Both the position numbers and the translations under genes were made by a program. The notes below the pieces were generated by a model. That model ran no database searches. It saw nothing but the letters and a program-made list of their open reading frames with translations, and was not told the origin of the DNA. 64,000 nt of DNA. Source: CAYNHF01 sp964397045 (GTDB lineage: Bacteria; Actinomycetota; Acidimicrobiia; Spongiisociales; UBA5794). Below are positions 50,970 through 60,187 of the stretch, in pieces. How positions within the stretch are numbered: the stretch's first letter is position 1; each line of letters starts with the position of its first letter. Location: the NCBI GenBank assembly GCA_964397045.1, contig CAYNHF010000049.1, positions 1-64,000 on the forward strand, in the 5' to 3' direction.

Positions 50970-52631
50970 ATGGCCACCGACTACTACGACACCCATCGAA
51001 GCACTTTCAAGAAGGCACGGGGGGCCCTCCAGACACGTGAGTACTGGTCTCCGTACGCCGAGAGCCCTCGGGCCTATGAAGACGCTGCCCCCAAGGAAGG
51101 TGAAGCTGCGTATTCCGCAAGACTCGGAAAGCCGTTCGTGTTGGAAGGCCACCCGGGCGAGGGCTTCATCGAGGTCGCCGAATCCTCCCCCTACGGGGTA
51201 GAGCTCGGGATCAGCTATCCCAAGGCCGATCCGGGCGAACTGATCGCCGGGGCGCAGGCAGCGATGGCGGAATGGGGCCTGGCGAGCGCCAAAACCCGCG
51301 CCGGTGTGTGCTTGGAGATCCTGGATCGCCTGTCTGCTGCCAGTTTCGAGATGGCGCATGCGGTGATGCAAACAACGGGGCAAGCGTTTCTGATGGCGTT
51401 CCAGGCAGGTGGGCCGCACGCACTGGACCGGGGCCTCGAGGCCACCGCGTACGGGTTCAACGAACTGCGTCGGATGCCTCGCGAGATGCAGTGGGAGAAG
51501 CCGCAGGGCAAGCGCGATCCGATTGTCATCGACAAGACTTGGCGGACCCGCCCTGCCGGCATCGCCGTGACGGTTGGTGTGTCCACATTCCCCACCTGGA
51601 ATGGCTATCCGGGGGTTTTTGCCAGCCTCGTGACCGGCAATGTCGTGATCGTGAAGCCACACCCGGAGACGATCCTGCCGTTCGCCTTGTTTGTGGAGAC
51701 GGCGCGCGGGGTGCTGGCAGAGGCGGGCTTCGACCCGAACGTAGTCACACTCGCTGCCGATACCCCCGACCGTCCGATCGCCAAAGATCTGGTGAAGGAT
51801 CCGGCAGTGGCGATCGTCGACTACACGGGTGGCGCTGCTTTCGGCAACTGGCTCGAGGAGAACGCGACCCATGCCGCTGTGTTCACCGAGAAGTCGGGCG
51901 TGAACTCCGTGGTCCTCGATTCGGCGCCGGACCTGAAGGGCGTGTTCCGCAACCTGAGCGTCTCCATGTCGATGTACTCGGGTCAGATGTGCACGACGCC
52001 GCAGAACGTCTACATACCTCGAGATGGCATCGTTGTGGGCGACGAAGTGGTGCCTTTCGACGCGGTGCTGGACGCTTTCTCTGGGGCGATTGAGGGCCTG
52101 CTGGCAGACGACGCCAGAGCCAGCGACATTCTCGGTTCCATCAAGGGTACGGCCACGATGGAGCGGATCGACGCGGCGGGTTCAGGAGGCGAGGTCGTCC
52201 TGGAGTCACGGACGGTGGTCAACCCGACCTTCCCGGCCGCCGTCGTCCGCACGCCGGTAGTCGTCGCAGTAGACGCGGCGGACCAGGCGCTCTACATGCG
52301 AGAGATGTTCGGGCCCGTTATCTACGTGGTGGCGACCGATTCCACCGAGCAAAGCCTGGCGCTTGCCCGCGAGTCTGCTCGGTCGCACGGTGCGCTCACC
52401 TGGCTGGTCTACACCACGGACGCGGACATGATGGAGGCGGCGATCGACGCTGCCGTCGACGCCGGTGTATCGGTGGCGTTCAATCTGACCGGTGCCCTTT
52501 TCGTGAACCAGTCTGCTGCCTTCAGCGATTTCCACGTGACCGGGGCAAATCCGTCCGGTAATGCATCTTTGACCGATCCGGCGTTCATCGCGGGGCGCTT
52601 CCGCGTGATCGGGGTCAGGACGCCGGCCTAG
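50970..52631 (+). CDS. paaN: PaaN-type aldehyde dehydrogenase (no MaoC domain)
   Basis: A 553-residue aldehyde-dehydrogenase-fold protein of the PaaN type. It has VSTFPTWNGYPGVFASLVTG, VKPHPETILPFALF, the catalytic Cys in SGQMCTTPQNV and AFNLTGALFVNQSA. In the phenylacetate pathway PaaZ/PaaN oxidises the aldehyde made by opening oxepin-CoA. E. coli PaaZ (681 aa) carries an added MaoC hydratase domain, absent here, so a separate oxepin-CoA hydrolase is needed. AGGAG precedes the ATG. It ends a four-gene paa run; a terminator follows. Confidence 0.88.
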   Translation: MATDYYDTHRSTFKKARGALQTREYWSPYAESPRAYEDAAPKEGEAAYSARLGKPFVLEGHPGEGFIEVAESSPYGVELGISYPKADPGELIAGAQAAMAEWGLASAKTRAGVCLEILDRLSAASFEMAHAVMQTTGQAFLMAFQAGGPHALDRGLEATAYGFNELRRMPREMQWEKPQGKRDPIVIDKTWRTRPAGIAVTVGVSTFPTWNGYPGVFASLVTGNVVIVKPHPETILPFALFVETARGVLAEAGFDPNVVTLAADTPDRPIAKDLVKDPAVAIVDYTGGAAFGNWLEENATHAAVFTEKSGVNSVVLDSAPDLKGVFRNLSVSMSMYSGQMCTTPQNVYIPRDGIVVGDEVVPFDAVLDAFSGAIEGLLADDARASDILGSIKGTATMERIDAAGSGGEVVLESRTVVNPTFPAAVVRTPVVVAVDAADQALYMREMFGPVIYVVATDSTEQSLALARESARSHGALTWLVYTTDADMMEAAIDAAVDAGVSVAFNLTGALFVNQSAAFSDFHVTGANPSGNASLTDPAFIAGRFRVIGVRTPA

Positions 52632-52672
52632 GGCGCCCGGGTCGACGTAATCTGAACGATTGACGTCCTAAG

Positions 52673-52700
52673 ACCCCCGTAATCCAAGGATTTCGGGGGT
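52673..52700 (+). terminator. Terminator after paaN
   Basis: ACCCCCG-T-AATCC (52673-52685) pairs with GGATT-T-CGGGGGT (52688-52700): 12 pairs, one T-T mismatch, a tight loop, then a pyrimidine-rich tail. It separates the paa run from the next gene. Confidence 0.75.
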
Positions 52701-52744
52701 TCGATCCCTATTCTCTGCGTCATTCCATAGAAAGGGAGGCAACC

Positions 52745-53449
52745 GTGTCGTTCTGGGACCGGCTAGTCGAAGAATTGCGATCACTCGCCGAGTTGATCGT
52801 CGAGTGGGCGATCATCCTTGCGGTCGCGCTGTTAGTACTGATCATCGGTCGATGGATCCTGCAATGGGTGCGGCGCATCATCGTGAAGCTCCTGGGGGCC
52901 AATTGGCTCGACGGGGTCTGGCAACGGTCTGGCGTCAACGCGGCCCTTGCCCCTTCGGGTCAGACTGCTGCCTCAATCACCGGGACCATCGTCTACGCGT
53001 ATCTGATGCTGGGTCTGTGGACCGTGGTAGTAAGGATTCTGAACCTGCAGACGATTGAGATCTTGCTGATACGGTTGCTGGCATGGATCCCGGTGTTGCT
53101 CCTGGGGGCAGTCATCATCATCGTTGCCGCTGCCGTGGCGAGCTGGACGGCGGATCTGGTGCGGCCGTTCGCAGACAACCGCGGGATTCCGTGGCTGACT
53201 TGGGCCATCCAGATCGGGATCATCGTCTTTGGTGTGCTGTTCGCACTCGACATCCTGCAGGTCAGGTTTGCCGAGGACGTGGTCAAGATCGTGACGGCCG
53301 CCTTCGGGATCGCGCTAGCGATCGCGTTCGGGGTTGGCGGCATCGACGCAGCCAAGCAGTGGTGGGAGAAGTACGCCACGCCAGGCGTCTCGCAGCGTGA
53401 CGCCACAGCCCATCAGCCTCCGCCGCAGCCAGAGGCTCCGCAGGGCTGA
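52745..53449 (+). CDS. Conserved-TM-helix membrane protein, mechanosensitive-channel-like
   Basis: A 234-residue integral membrane protein with about five hydrophobic segments between residues 15 and 205. The repeated hydrophobic units (VLIIGRWILQWVRRIIVKLL; RLLAWIPVLLLGAVIIIVAA) and the glycine-rich final helix (AFGIALAIAFGVGGIDAAKQ) resemble the conserved-TM-helix family related to small mechanosensitive channels, but the MscS beta domain is missing. The tail is Pro/Gln-rich. AAAGGGAGG precedes the GTG start. A strong terminator follows, so it is a single-gene unit. Confidence 0.75.
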   Translation: MSFWDRLVEELRSLAELIVEWAIILAVALLVLIIGRWILQWVRRIIVKLLGANWLDGVWQRSGVNAALAPSGQTAASITGTIVYAYLMLGLWTVVVRILNLQTIEILLIRLLAWIPVLLLGAVIIIVAAAVASWTADLVRPFADNRGIPWLTWAIQIGIIVFGVLFALDILQVRFAEDVVKIVTAAFGIALAIAFGVGGIDAAKQWWEKYATPGVSQRDATAHQPPPQPEAPQG

Positions 53450-53475
53450 CCGCTTCCGGTACGGACACAGACCGA

Positions 53476-53505
53476 AGAGAGGGGGAGGCTGACCTCCCCC
53501 TCTCT
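53476..53505 (+). terminator. Strong terminator after the TM-helix gene
   Basis: A perfect 13-base inverted repeat (arm AGAGAGGGGGAGG at 53476-53488, partner at 53493-53505) with loop CTGA. It separates the membrane gene from the acyl-CoA synthetase. Confidence 0.85.
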
Positions 53506-53621
53506 CTGTGAGCGCTCGCGAATTCTCTCCGACATCGCGGAACCGATTTCTCTAACGTAAGCGCACCTCGCCTCAGGTGAGATACAACCGGTGCGGAGAG
53601 GCCGCGAGCTTGGGAGGGCCG

Positions 53622-55493
53622 ATGACCTCGACGATCGATCGTTCGCAGGCACCCGAAGTCGGCCGCGGTTATCCGACGGTGGCCAGCCGGATGCGCGACC
53701 GTGCCGCTCAGTCCCCGGATCTCGTGGCGATGCGAGAGAAGGACTTCGGTATCTGGCAGGAATACACCTGGGCCGCGACCTGGGATGACGTCCGGATTGC
53801 AGCTCATGGACTACTCGCACTCGGCGTCGGGTTGGGCGACGTGGTGGCGGTCCATTCAGAAGACCGTCCCGAATGGGTCATCCTGGACCTTGCTGCGGTC
53901 GCGATTCGCGCCATCACCACCGGCATGTATCCCACCAATCCAACCGCCGAGACTCAATACCTGCTCGCGGACTCGGGTGCCAGAGTGCACTTGGCGGAGG
54001 ATCAGGAGCAGGTGGACAAGGTGATGGAGATCCCGGACGCGGAGATTCCGGGAGTTTCCACGATTCTGTACGTTGAACCGCGCGGCCTTCTTCGTTACGA
54101 GGATCCGCGGCTCATGTCCTGGGATTCGTTCATGGATCTCGGCCGCGAGCATCGGGCACAACACGACGGGGCCGTGGAAGCACTGATGGCGGCCGCAGAG
54201 GGCTCAGACGTGGTGACGCTCGTGTACACGTCCGGCACTACCGGACCTCCGAAGGGCGCGATGCTCACAAATGAGAACGCGGCCTACTGCATCGACCAGG
54301 TGGTAAACGTCGACGGCCGCATCATCACCGGCCCACCCCGCCTCGGGGATCAGGTGGTCACTTACCTCCCGCTGTGCCACGTCGCGGAACGGATCTTCTC
54401 CACCTGGACAATGGCAGGCAACGGCATCACATTGAATTTCGCAGAGTCGATCGAGACGGTGCAGGTCAATCTGCGCGAGATCCAGCCGACCCTGTTCTTC
54501 GCGGTGCCCCGGATCTGGGAGAAGATCCACGCCACGGTGCTGATCAAGTTGCAGGACGGCACCCGGTTCAAACGCACGGTCAGCAGGTTCGGTCTCAAGA
54601 TGGCGGCTTCGATTGGCCGGAAACGGGTGGCCAACGGCGGGGATCACACCGTATCGAGTCGCTTGATGTACTGGGTGGGCAACGTACTGGTCTATCGGGC
54701 GCTGAAGGAGCGGATCGGGCTGCGGCGCGCCCGCTGGGCGGCATCGGGGGCCGCTCCGATCGCACCGGAGGTCCTCGAGTTCTTCATGGGTCTCGGAGTC
54801 CCGATCTACGAGCTCTACGGCATGACGGAAAACGCAGCGGTGGCGACGAACAACTTCCCCCACCGCGTGAAGCTCGGGACCGTCGGAGAAGCGTATCCCG
54901 GAATCGGATTGCGGATCGACGAGGAGACGGGCGAGATCCAGACCAAACATCCTGCGGTGTTCATCGGATACTGGAACAAGCCGGAGCAAACCGCAGAGGC
55001 GTTCACCGAAGACGGCTGGCTGCGAACCGGTGATGTGGGGATCTGGGTGGACGGCACCCACGTGAAGATCGTCGACAGGGTCAAGGACATCATCATCACG
55101 TCCGGCGGCAAGAACATCTCGCCCTCCGAGATCGAGAACAGCCTCAAGACGTCGCCTTATGTGAAAGAGGCCATGGTGATCGGGGACGGCCGGAAGTATC
55201 TCACGGCGCTGATCGGCATCGAACTGGACACGGTCGGCAATTGGGCACTCCGGAAAGGCATCCCTTACACCACGTATCGCGACCTTTCCGAGAAACCGCA
55301 GGTCATAGAGCTGATTCAGGGCGTGGTGACCGATACGAACGACAAGTTCGCCAGGGTGGAACACGTACGCAAGTTCCGGCTGCTGCCCAAAGAACTTGAC
55401 CACGAGGACGGCGAACTCACCGCCACTCAGAAGTTGAAGCGCGACTCGATGACGGCCATGTTCGGCGATCTGGTGGAGGGCCTGTACCGATGA
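53622..55493 (+). CDS. Long-chain-type acyl-CoA synthetase (FadD15-like)
   Basis: A 623-residue AMP-forming ligase. The P-loop is YTSGTTGPPKGAML; YELYGMTENAAV binds adenylate; TGDVGIW and VDRVKDIIITSGGKNISPSE form the hinge; a C-terminal Lys follows at TATQKLKRDS. The layout matches FadD15-type ligases that activate fatty or arylalkanoic acids with ATP and CoA. ATG 53622 has GGGAGGG upstream. It stands 70 bases before livH in the same direction and may be the first gene of the transporter operon, activating the imported acid (inference). It could also be the missing phenylacetate ligase. Confidence 0.88.
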   Translation: MTSTIDRSQAPEVGRGYPTVASRMRDRAAQSPDLVAMREKDFGIWQEYTWAATWDDVRIAAHGLLALGVGLGDVVAVHSEDRPEWVILDLAAVAIRAITTGMYPTNPTAETQYLLADSGARVHLAEDQEQVDKVMEIPDAEIPGVSTILYVEPRGLLRYEDPRLMSWDSFMDLGREHRAQHDGAVEALMAAAEGSDVVTLVYTSGTTGPPKGAMLTNENAAYCIDQVVNVDGRIITGPPRLGDQVVTYLPLCHVAERIFSTWTMAGNGITLNFAESIETVQVNLREIQPTLFFAVPRIWEKIHATVLIKLQDGTRFKRTVSRFGLKMAASIGRKRVANGGDHTVSSRLMYWVGNVLVYRALKERIGLRRARWAASGAAPIAPEVLEFFMGLGVPIYELYGMTENAAVATNNFPHRVKLGTVGEAYPGIGLRIDEETGEIQTKHPAVFIGYWNKPEQTAEAFTEDGWLRTGDVGIWVDGTHVKIVDRVKDIIITSGGKNISPSEIENSLKTSPYVKEAMVIGDGRKYLTALIGIELDTVGNWALRKGIPYTTYRDLSEKPQVIELIQGVVTDTNDKFARVEHVRKFRLLPKELDHEDGELTATQKLKRDSMTAMFGDLVEGLYR

Positions 55494-55563
55494 CGCCGGG
55501 GGGTCGCCAGCGAACACTGCTGCCGCACGCTGCCGGCCGCAACTCCAGAAACCAACGCAGTTG

Positions 55564-56544
55564 ATGTTCCTCGATCCCATGCTGGCCCAGGCCGCACAAG
55601 GGGGGGTCGAGAAGTTCGCCAACGCCACACTCAGCGGCCTCGCACTAGGTGCGATCTATGCCCTGCTCGCCTTGGGCCTGGTGATGATCTACAAGTCGAC
55701 ACAAGTGTTGAACTTCGCCCACGGAGCACTGGCGGCGCTCGGCGCCTATTTCGCCGCCTACTTCGCGGTGACGCTCAACTTCCCCGGCCGCTACATGGAC
55801 GGTGCCCCACAGACACTGCAGTGGATCCTGTCTGGTGCCACTGCAGTCCTTGTCGTGGCCGCGCTGGGCTTCGTCATCGAACGGCTGACCATTCGGCCGA
55901 TGATCGGCGAGCCGCTGTTCGCCGTTGTCATGATCACCATTGCGCTCGACATCATTCTGCGCACCTTCGTGCGCGATCTCGTGGGAGACGATCCGCGTCC
56001 ACTCGGGAGCCCATGGGGTTCGGACGTTCTCGAGTTCGGGACCGGGATCATCGCCAAGGCCGAGGTGGCAACGATCGTGGCCGCGATCCTCACGTTCGGC
56101 GCCGTGGCCTGGTTCTTCCGCTCGCGACTCGGCATCGCGATGCGGGCCACCGCCTTCGACCAGGAAGCGGCTATGGCCCAGGGCATCAGCGCCGGCCGCA
56201 TCTTCACACTGGCGTGGGTCATCGGCGCCGGGTTGGCGGCGCTGGCGGGGATCTTCTCTTCGCTGTTTCCCCGATCCATCGGTGCCAGTGAGCTCACGGC
56301 GTTCTTCGCGTTCCGTGCACTTCCGGCGGTGGTGATCGGCGGGCTCGACTCGATCACGGGCGCAATCATCGGCGGGTTCATCGTTGGTCTCGCCGAGGTG
56401 TACGCCGGGGCCTACCTCACTGGAGACACCTTCTCGTTCCTGGGACTCGGCTTCGCCGGCATCTGGCCATACATCGTCATGCTGATCGTCTTGCTCGTAC
56501 GCCCCTATGGATTGTTCGGCACAGAGGAGATCCGGAGGGTATGA
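55564..56544 (+). CDS. livH: Branched-chain-amino-acid-type ABC transporter permease LivH
   Basis: A 326-residue inner-membrane permease with about eight hydrophobic segments. GLALGAIYALLALGLVMIY near the N-terminus, NFAHGALAALGAY and AVVIGGLDSITGAIIGGFIV near the end are typical LivH motifs. It pairs with LivM. No clear ribosome site is seen before ATG 55564; a TTG at 55561 and an ATG at 55579 are alternatives. The stop overlaps livM (ATGA). Confidence 0.92.
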   Translation: MFLDPMLAQAAQGGVEKFANATLSGLALGAIYALLALGLVMIYKSTQVLNFAHGALAALGAYFAAYFAVTLNFPGRYMDGAPQTLQWILSGATAVLVVAALGFVIERLTIRPMIGEPLFAVVMITIALDIILRTFVRDLVGDDPRPLGSPWGSDVLEFGTGIIAKAEVATIVAAILTFGAVAWFFRSRLGIAMRATAFDQEAAMAQGISAGRIFTLAWVIGAGLAALAGIFSSLFPRSIGASELTAFFAFRALPAVVIGGLDSITGAIIGGFIVGLAEVYAGAYLTGDTFSFLGLGFAGIWPYIVMLIVLLVRPYGLFGTEEIRRV

Positions 56545-57839
56545 GAGGACGTCCGAACCTCTACGTGTCGTACTCGGCGGAGATGTCGCTCCTGCCAACG
56601 TGGACCCAGCGGGTGGCCGCGATCGTGTTCCTCGGGTTCCTGGTCCTCATCCCACTGCAAAGCGCAGACGGCGGCGGCATCATCCCCGGCCTCGGTTTCC
56701 TGGGTGACTCGGGATGGATGCGGATTCTGAGCGAGGTGTTGATCCTCGCCATTGGTGCCCTCGGGCTACACATCCTGACCGGCCTCACGGGTCAGGTGTC
56801 GCTGGGCCATGCATTCTTCATGGGCGTGGGCGCCTTCACCGCAGCGGTACTCGGTGGCGAGACTGGGAAAGCGACGTGGGGTCTCGGACTCCCCATCTGG
56901 ATCTGGCTGCCTGCCGCGGGCATCGTCGCAGCGCTGGTGGGTGCCCTCGTTGCCCCCACCGCGGTTCGGGTTCGCGGGATCTACCTGGCGATTGTGACGT
57001 TGGGTTTGGTCTTCATTGGAGAGTGGTTGTGGCGCAGTCTGCCGGACATCACGGGTGGATCACAGTCGGGCAGGGAGTTTCCCGGGATGACGCTGCGGGT
57101 CTGGCAGGAGGAGGAGCCGCTGATCGACTTCGGCTCGGATGGGCCGTTATGGATCATCCTCAAGCCAATCGACTGGCTGATCCCCTGGGTCAGCGTCGAG
57201 GAGATGTCCGGGGAGGCGAAGACCTATCTGTTCCTGCTCCTGCTCACGGTGATTGCTGTCGTTGTGACCAAGAACGTTCAAAGGACCCGGCCCGGCCGCA
57301 GCTTCATGGCGATTCGCGACCGTGATGTAGCTGCCGAAATCATGGGGGTGCCCGAAGCACGCAGCAAGGCCGTGTCGTTCGCCCTCTCCTCGTTCTATGC
57401 AGGTGTCGCCGGTGCCCTGCTCGGAGCGTTCACCCTGAGGCTGATACCCGAGAGCTTCGGACTGTTCCTCTCCGTGCAGTTCCTGGCGATCCTTTTGATC
57501 GGCGGGGTAGGCACTGTGGCAGGCACCCTCATGGGCGCGGTGCTCGTCGGGGTGCTGCCCAGGATCGTCCAGGATCTCACCGACACCCTGGACCGCACCG
57601 TTGAGACCGGTACCGGGTTCTTCGCCCCGGTCGCAGACGTTGTGATGTCCACAGGTCCGGATGACTTCGGGCTGGTATCGACGCTGGCAGGCAAGTCCCC
57701 CGGGTTCAACGTTTCGCAGCTCAACATCTTCCTGTACGGCATCATCCTGATCGTGTTCCTGATCTTCGAGCCACTCGGGCTTTATGGGATCTGGCTGCGG
57801 ATCCGCAACTACTGGAAGGGCTGGCCATTCACGTATTGA
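56541..57839 (+). CDS. livM: Branched-chain-amino-acid-type ABC transporter permease LivM
   Basis: A 432-residue permease, longer than E. coli LivM through a soluble loop (about 165-215). GLTGQVSLGHAFFMGVGAF, VRVRGIYLAIVTLGL and MAIRDRDVAAEIMGV (the coupling helix) are typical, and GGVGTVAGTLMGAVLVG lies in the last third. It is coupled to livH and precedes livK by 94 bases. Confidence 0.92.
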   Translation: MRGRPNLYVSYSAEMSLLPTWTQRVAAIVFLGFLVLIPLQSADGGGIIPGLGFLGDSGWMRILSEVLILAIGALGLHILTGLTGQVSLGHAFFMGVGAFTAAVLGGETGKATWGLGLPIWIWLPAAGIVAALVGALVAPTAVRVRGIYLAIVTLGLVFIGEWLWRSLPDITGGSQSGREFPGMTLRVWQEEEPLIDFGSDGPLWIILKPIDWLIPWVSVEEMSGEAKTYLFLLLLTVIAVVVTKNVQRTRPGRSFMAIRDRDVAAEIMGVPEARSKAVSFALSSFYAGVAGALLGAFTLRLIPESFGLFLSVQFLAILLIGGVGTVAGTLMGAVLVGVLPRIVQDLTDTLDRTVETGTGFFAPVADVVMSTGPDDFGLVSTLAGKSPGFNVSQLNIFLYGIILIVFLIFEPLGLYGIWLRIRNYWKGWPFTY

Positions 57840-57933
57840 CAGATCTCCGGGCGAGGCGAGCGGTACTCCGTTCCACCATCGACCCGGATGGCAAGAAAAC
57901 AACCAAGACACCCAAACGAGGAGGAGGTTGCAG

Positions 57934-59316
57934 ATGAAACGCAGATACAGCGTGCTCATTCTGCTGGTCGTGTTCGCTCTGGTGGCCGCGTCGTGCGGTG
58001 ATGACTCGAGTGATACCACAACCACGGCAGGGGAAACGACAACTACTACAGCCGCGAGCGGCGGAGAGACGACCACGACGGCTGCGAGCGGTGGAGAGAC
58101 CACCACCACGGCGGGCGAGATGATGGATATCGCGACGGACGTTGGTGTCGACCTCGAGGCCGGCACTATCAAGGTCGGCCTGCTCGCCGACCTGAGCGGT
58201 CCCTTCGCGGGCCTGGTCAATCCGATTGTGGCAGGCCAGGAGGCCTACTGGGCGGCACTGAACGCGGCAGGGGGCATCAATGGACTGATGGTGGAGCCAA
58301 TCACCCGGGACACGGGTTACGAAGCGCCCCGCCACATCAGCCTCTATGAGGAGCTCAAGGAAGAGGTCGTGGCGTTCTCGCAGTCGACCGGCACCCCGCA
58401 GACCCTCGCCATCAACGAGGCCCTGCAGAGTGACGGCGTCCTCGCCATCCCGTTGACGTGGTACTCCGGGTGGACCGACCCTTCGATCAACGCCAACCTA
58501 TTGCATCACGGTGTGCCGTATTGCGTCGAGGCGATGAACGCCATCGAGTGGCTCAGTGGACAGATGGACATCCAGACGATGGCGGTTGCCTCGCTGGGAG
58601 GCGACTACGGGCTCGACTCGACTGCGGGTGCCTTGATGGCTGCAGCTGAGCTCGGGATCGAAGTCGTGTACGACGGCTCCGGTGCCATAACCGGCGCCGA
58701 AGCGCTGAAGCCGGTCTCGGACGCGATCGTGGCAAGCGGGGCAGACCTTGTATTCGTCACCGCGACGTCGGGAACCTTCGGACCCATCTACCAGAACGCA
58801 ATTGCCCAAGGCTTCGACGCCGCGGCCTGGACCGGCGCGTTTGTGACCTACAGCCCTGCGTACCTCACGTCGGACTTCGCGGAGCAGTTCGTCGGCGACT
58901 GGTACGGCTCGGCCTATCTGCGGCCGTGGGGGGCGGACACGCCCGGTAACGCTGCGGTGCGCGACCTCATGACTGCCGCAGGCGCCACTCAGGCGACGTC
59001 CTACTACGGAGAAGGAGTCATCGAGGCCCAGATGATTGAGGAAGCGCTGCGGATCGCCTACGACAACGGCGATATGACCCAGGCCGGTGTGCTGGCCGCG
59101 GCCAAGTCCATTACGGACCTCGACTTCGGCGGCCTGGCGCCGAACGAGTCGTACGCGGGAACTCCCAATGAACAGCTGCAGCGGGTGTCGATCATCTACA
59201 ACACGTCGATCGAGAACCTCGCAGCAGGCGGCGACGGAATCGTCATGATCGAGGACTCCTACGTGGGCACCCTTGCCGAGAACTTCGACTTCCAGCAAGC
59301 CTGCTACCAGCTGTGA
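57934..59316 (+). CDS. livK: Substrate-binding lipoprotein of the Liv-type transporter
   Basis: A 460-residue periplasmic-binding-type lipoprotein. Signal with lipobox LVAASC (Cys21), then a Thr/Gly linker of repeated GGETTTTAA units (about 25-62), then a type I binding fold (IKVGLLADLSGPFAG; VEPITRDTGYEA). It captures the transported ligand outside the membrane; amino acid, aromatic acid or other small acid cannot be told apart by sequence. GAGGAGGAGG before the ATG predicts high expression. A strong hairpin after it separates it from livF. Confidence 0.9.
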   Translation: MKRRYSVLILLVVFALVAASCGDDSSDTTTTAGETTTTTAASGGETTTTAASGGETTTTAGEMMDIATDVGVDLEAGTIKVGLLADLSGPFAGLVNPIVAGQEAYWAALNAAGGINGLMVEPITRDTGYEAPRHISLYEELKEEVVAFSQSTGTPQTLAINEALQSDGVLAIPLTWYSGWTDPSINANLLHHGVPYCVEAMNAIEWLSGQMDIQTMAVASLGGDYGLDSTAGALMAAAELGIEVVYDGSGAITGAEALKPVSDAIVASGADLVFVTATSGTFGPIYQNAIAQGFDAAAWTGAFVTYSPAYLTSDFAEQFVGDWYGSAYLRPWGADTPGNAAVRDLMTAAGATQATSYYGEGVIEAQMIEEALRIAYDNGDMTQAGVLAAAKSITDLDFGGLAPNESYAGTPNEQLQRVSIIYNTSIENLAAGGDGIVMIEDSYVGTLAENFDFQQACYQL

Positions 59317-59344
59317 GTCGAGTTGACTGAGTAACTGACCATCC

Positions 59345-59376
59345 GGTGGGGTGGCCGGCAGACCGGCCACCCCACC
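59345..59376 (+). terminator. 14-pair hairpin between livK and livF
   Basis: A perfect inverted repeat (59345-59358 with 59363-59376, arm GGTGGGGTGGCCGG, loop CAGA) without a T-run. In binding-protein operons such a hairpin stabilises the livK message or partly ends transcription, giving more LivK than ATPase. Confidence 0.75.
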
Positions 59377-59395
59377 TCAAACCAGAAACAGAGAG

Positions 59396-60187
59396 ATGCT
59401 CGAAATCGCCAACCTGGAGGTCGTGTACAACGACGTGATTCTTGTCCTGCGCGGGATATCGCTCGAGGTGCGCGACGGACAGATCGTGGCACTACTCGGC
59501 GCCAACGGTGCAGGCAAGACCACCACGCTGCGGGCGGTCGGGGGGCTGCTCGACGTGCACGAGGGCGATATCACCAAGGGTTCGATCACCTGGAACGATG
59601 AGCAGATCAACGACAAGGACCCCTCCGCAATCGTGCGCTCTGGGATCGGTCAGGTGTTGGAGGGTCGCCGGATCTTCGTCGAGATGAACGTCGACGACAA
59701 CCTGCGGGCCGGGGCCTTCACCAACGGAAGTCGCTCCAGCGTGAAGGCGTCGTACGAGCGGGTGATGGATCTGTTTCCCGTGCTCAAGACCCGCAGGAAG
59801 GACACGGCAGGCTACCTCTCCGGCGGCGAGCAGCAAATGCTGGCGATCGGTCGCGCTCTGATGGCGGATCCCAAGCTGCTGGTGCTCGATGAGCCATCCC
59901 TCGGGCTGGCTCCGCTACTCGTGCAGCAGATCAGGGACATCATCGTCGACATCAACCAGCAGGGCACGAGCGTCCTGCTGATCGAGCAGAACGCCACGAT
60001 GGCCCTGTCGGTCGCCGACTACGGCTACATCATGGAGACCGGCAAGATCGTCATGGACGGCGATCCTGAGAAGCTGCTGCGCGACGAGGATGTCCAAGAG
60101 TTCTACCTCGGCCTGCACGGTGAAGGGGAACGGAAGTCCTTCCGAGACGTGAAGCACTACAAGCGGCGCAAGCGGTGGCTCTCATGA
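59396..60187 (+). CDS. livF: ABC transporter ATP-binding protein LivF
   Basis: A 263-residue ATPase. Walker A is GANGAGKTT, the Q-loop follows in IGQVLEGRRIF, signature LSGGEQQMLAIGRAL and Walker B LLVLDEPSLGLAP. The wording is of the LivF type. An added C-terminal basic tail (about 245-263, HYKRRKRW) is unusual. Ribosome site weak (AGAGAG). The stop overlaps livG (ATGA). Confidence 0.94.
   Translation: MLEIANLEVVYNDVILVLRGISLEVRDGQIVALLGANGAGKTTTLRAVGGLLDVHEGDITKGSITWNDEQINDKDPSAIVRSGIGQVLEGRRIFVEMNVDDNLRAGAFTNGSRSSVKASYERVMDLFPVLKTRRKDTAGYLSGGEQQMLAIGRALMADPKLLVLDEPSLGLAPLLVQQIRDIIVDINQQGTSVLLIEQNATMALSVADYGYIMETGKIVMDGDPEKLLRDEDVQEFYLGLHGEGERKSFRDVKHYKRRKRWLS

Noticed and set aside
52688..52732. 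tRNA-like T-loop (GGTTCGATCC) after paaN, possibly a tRNA remnant or attachment site
   Set aside because: The flanks do not form a T-stem or acceptor stem and no anticodon arm is upstream; the sequence is better explained as the right arm and tail of a terminator hairpin.
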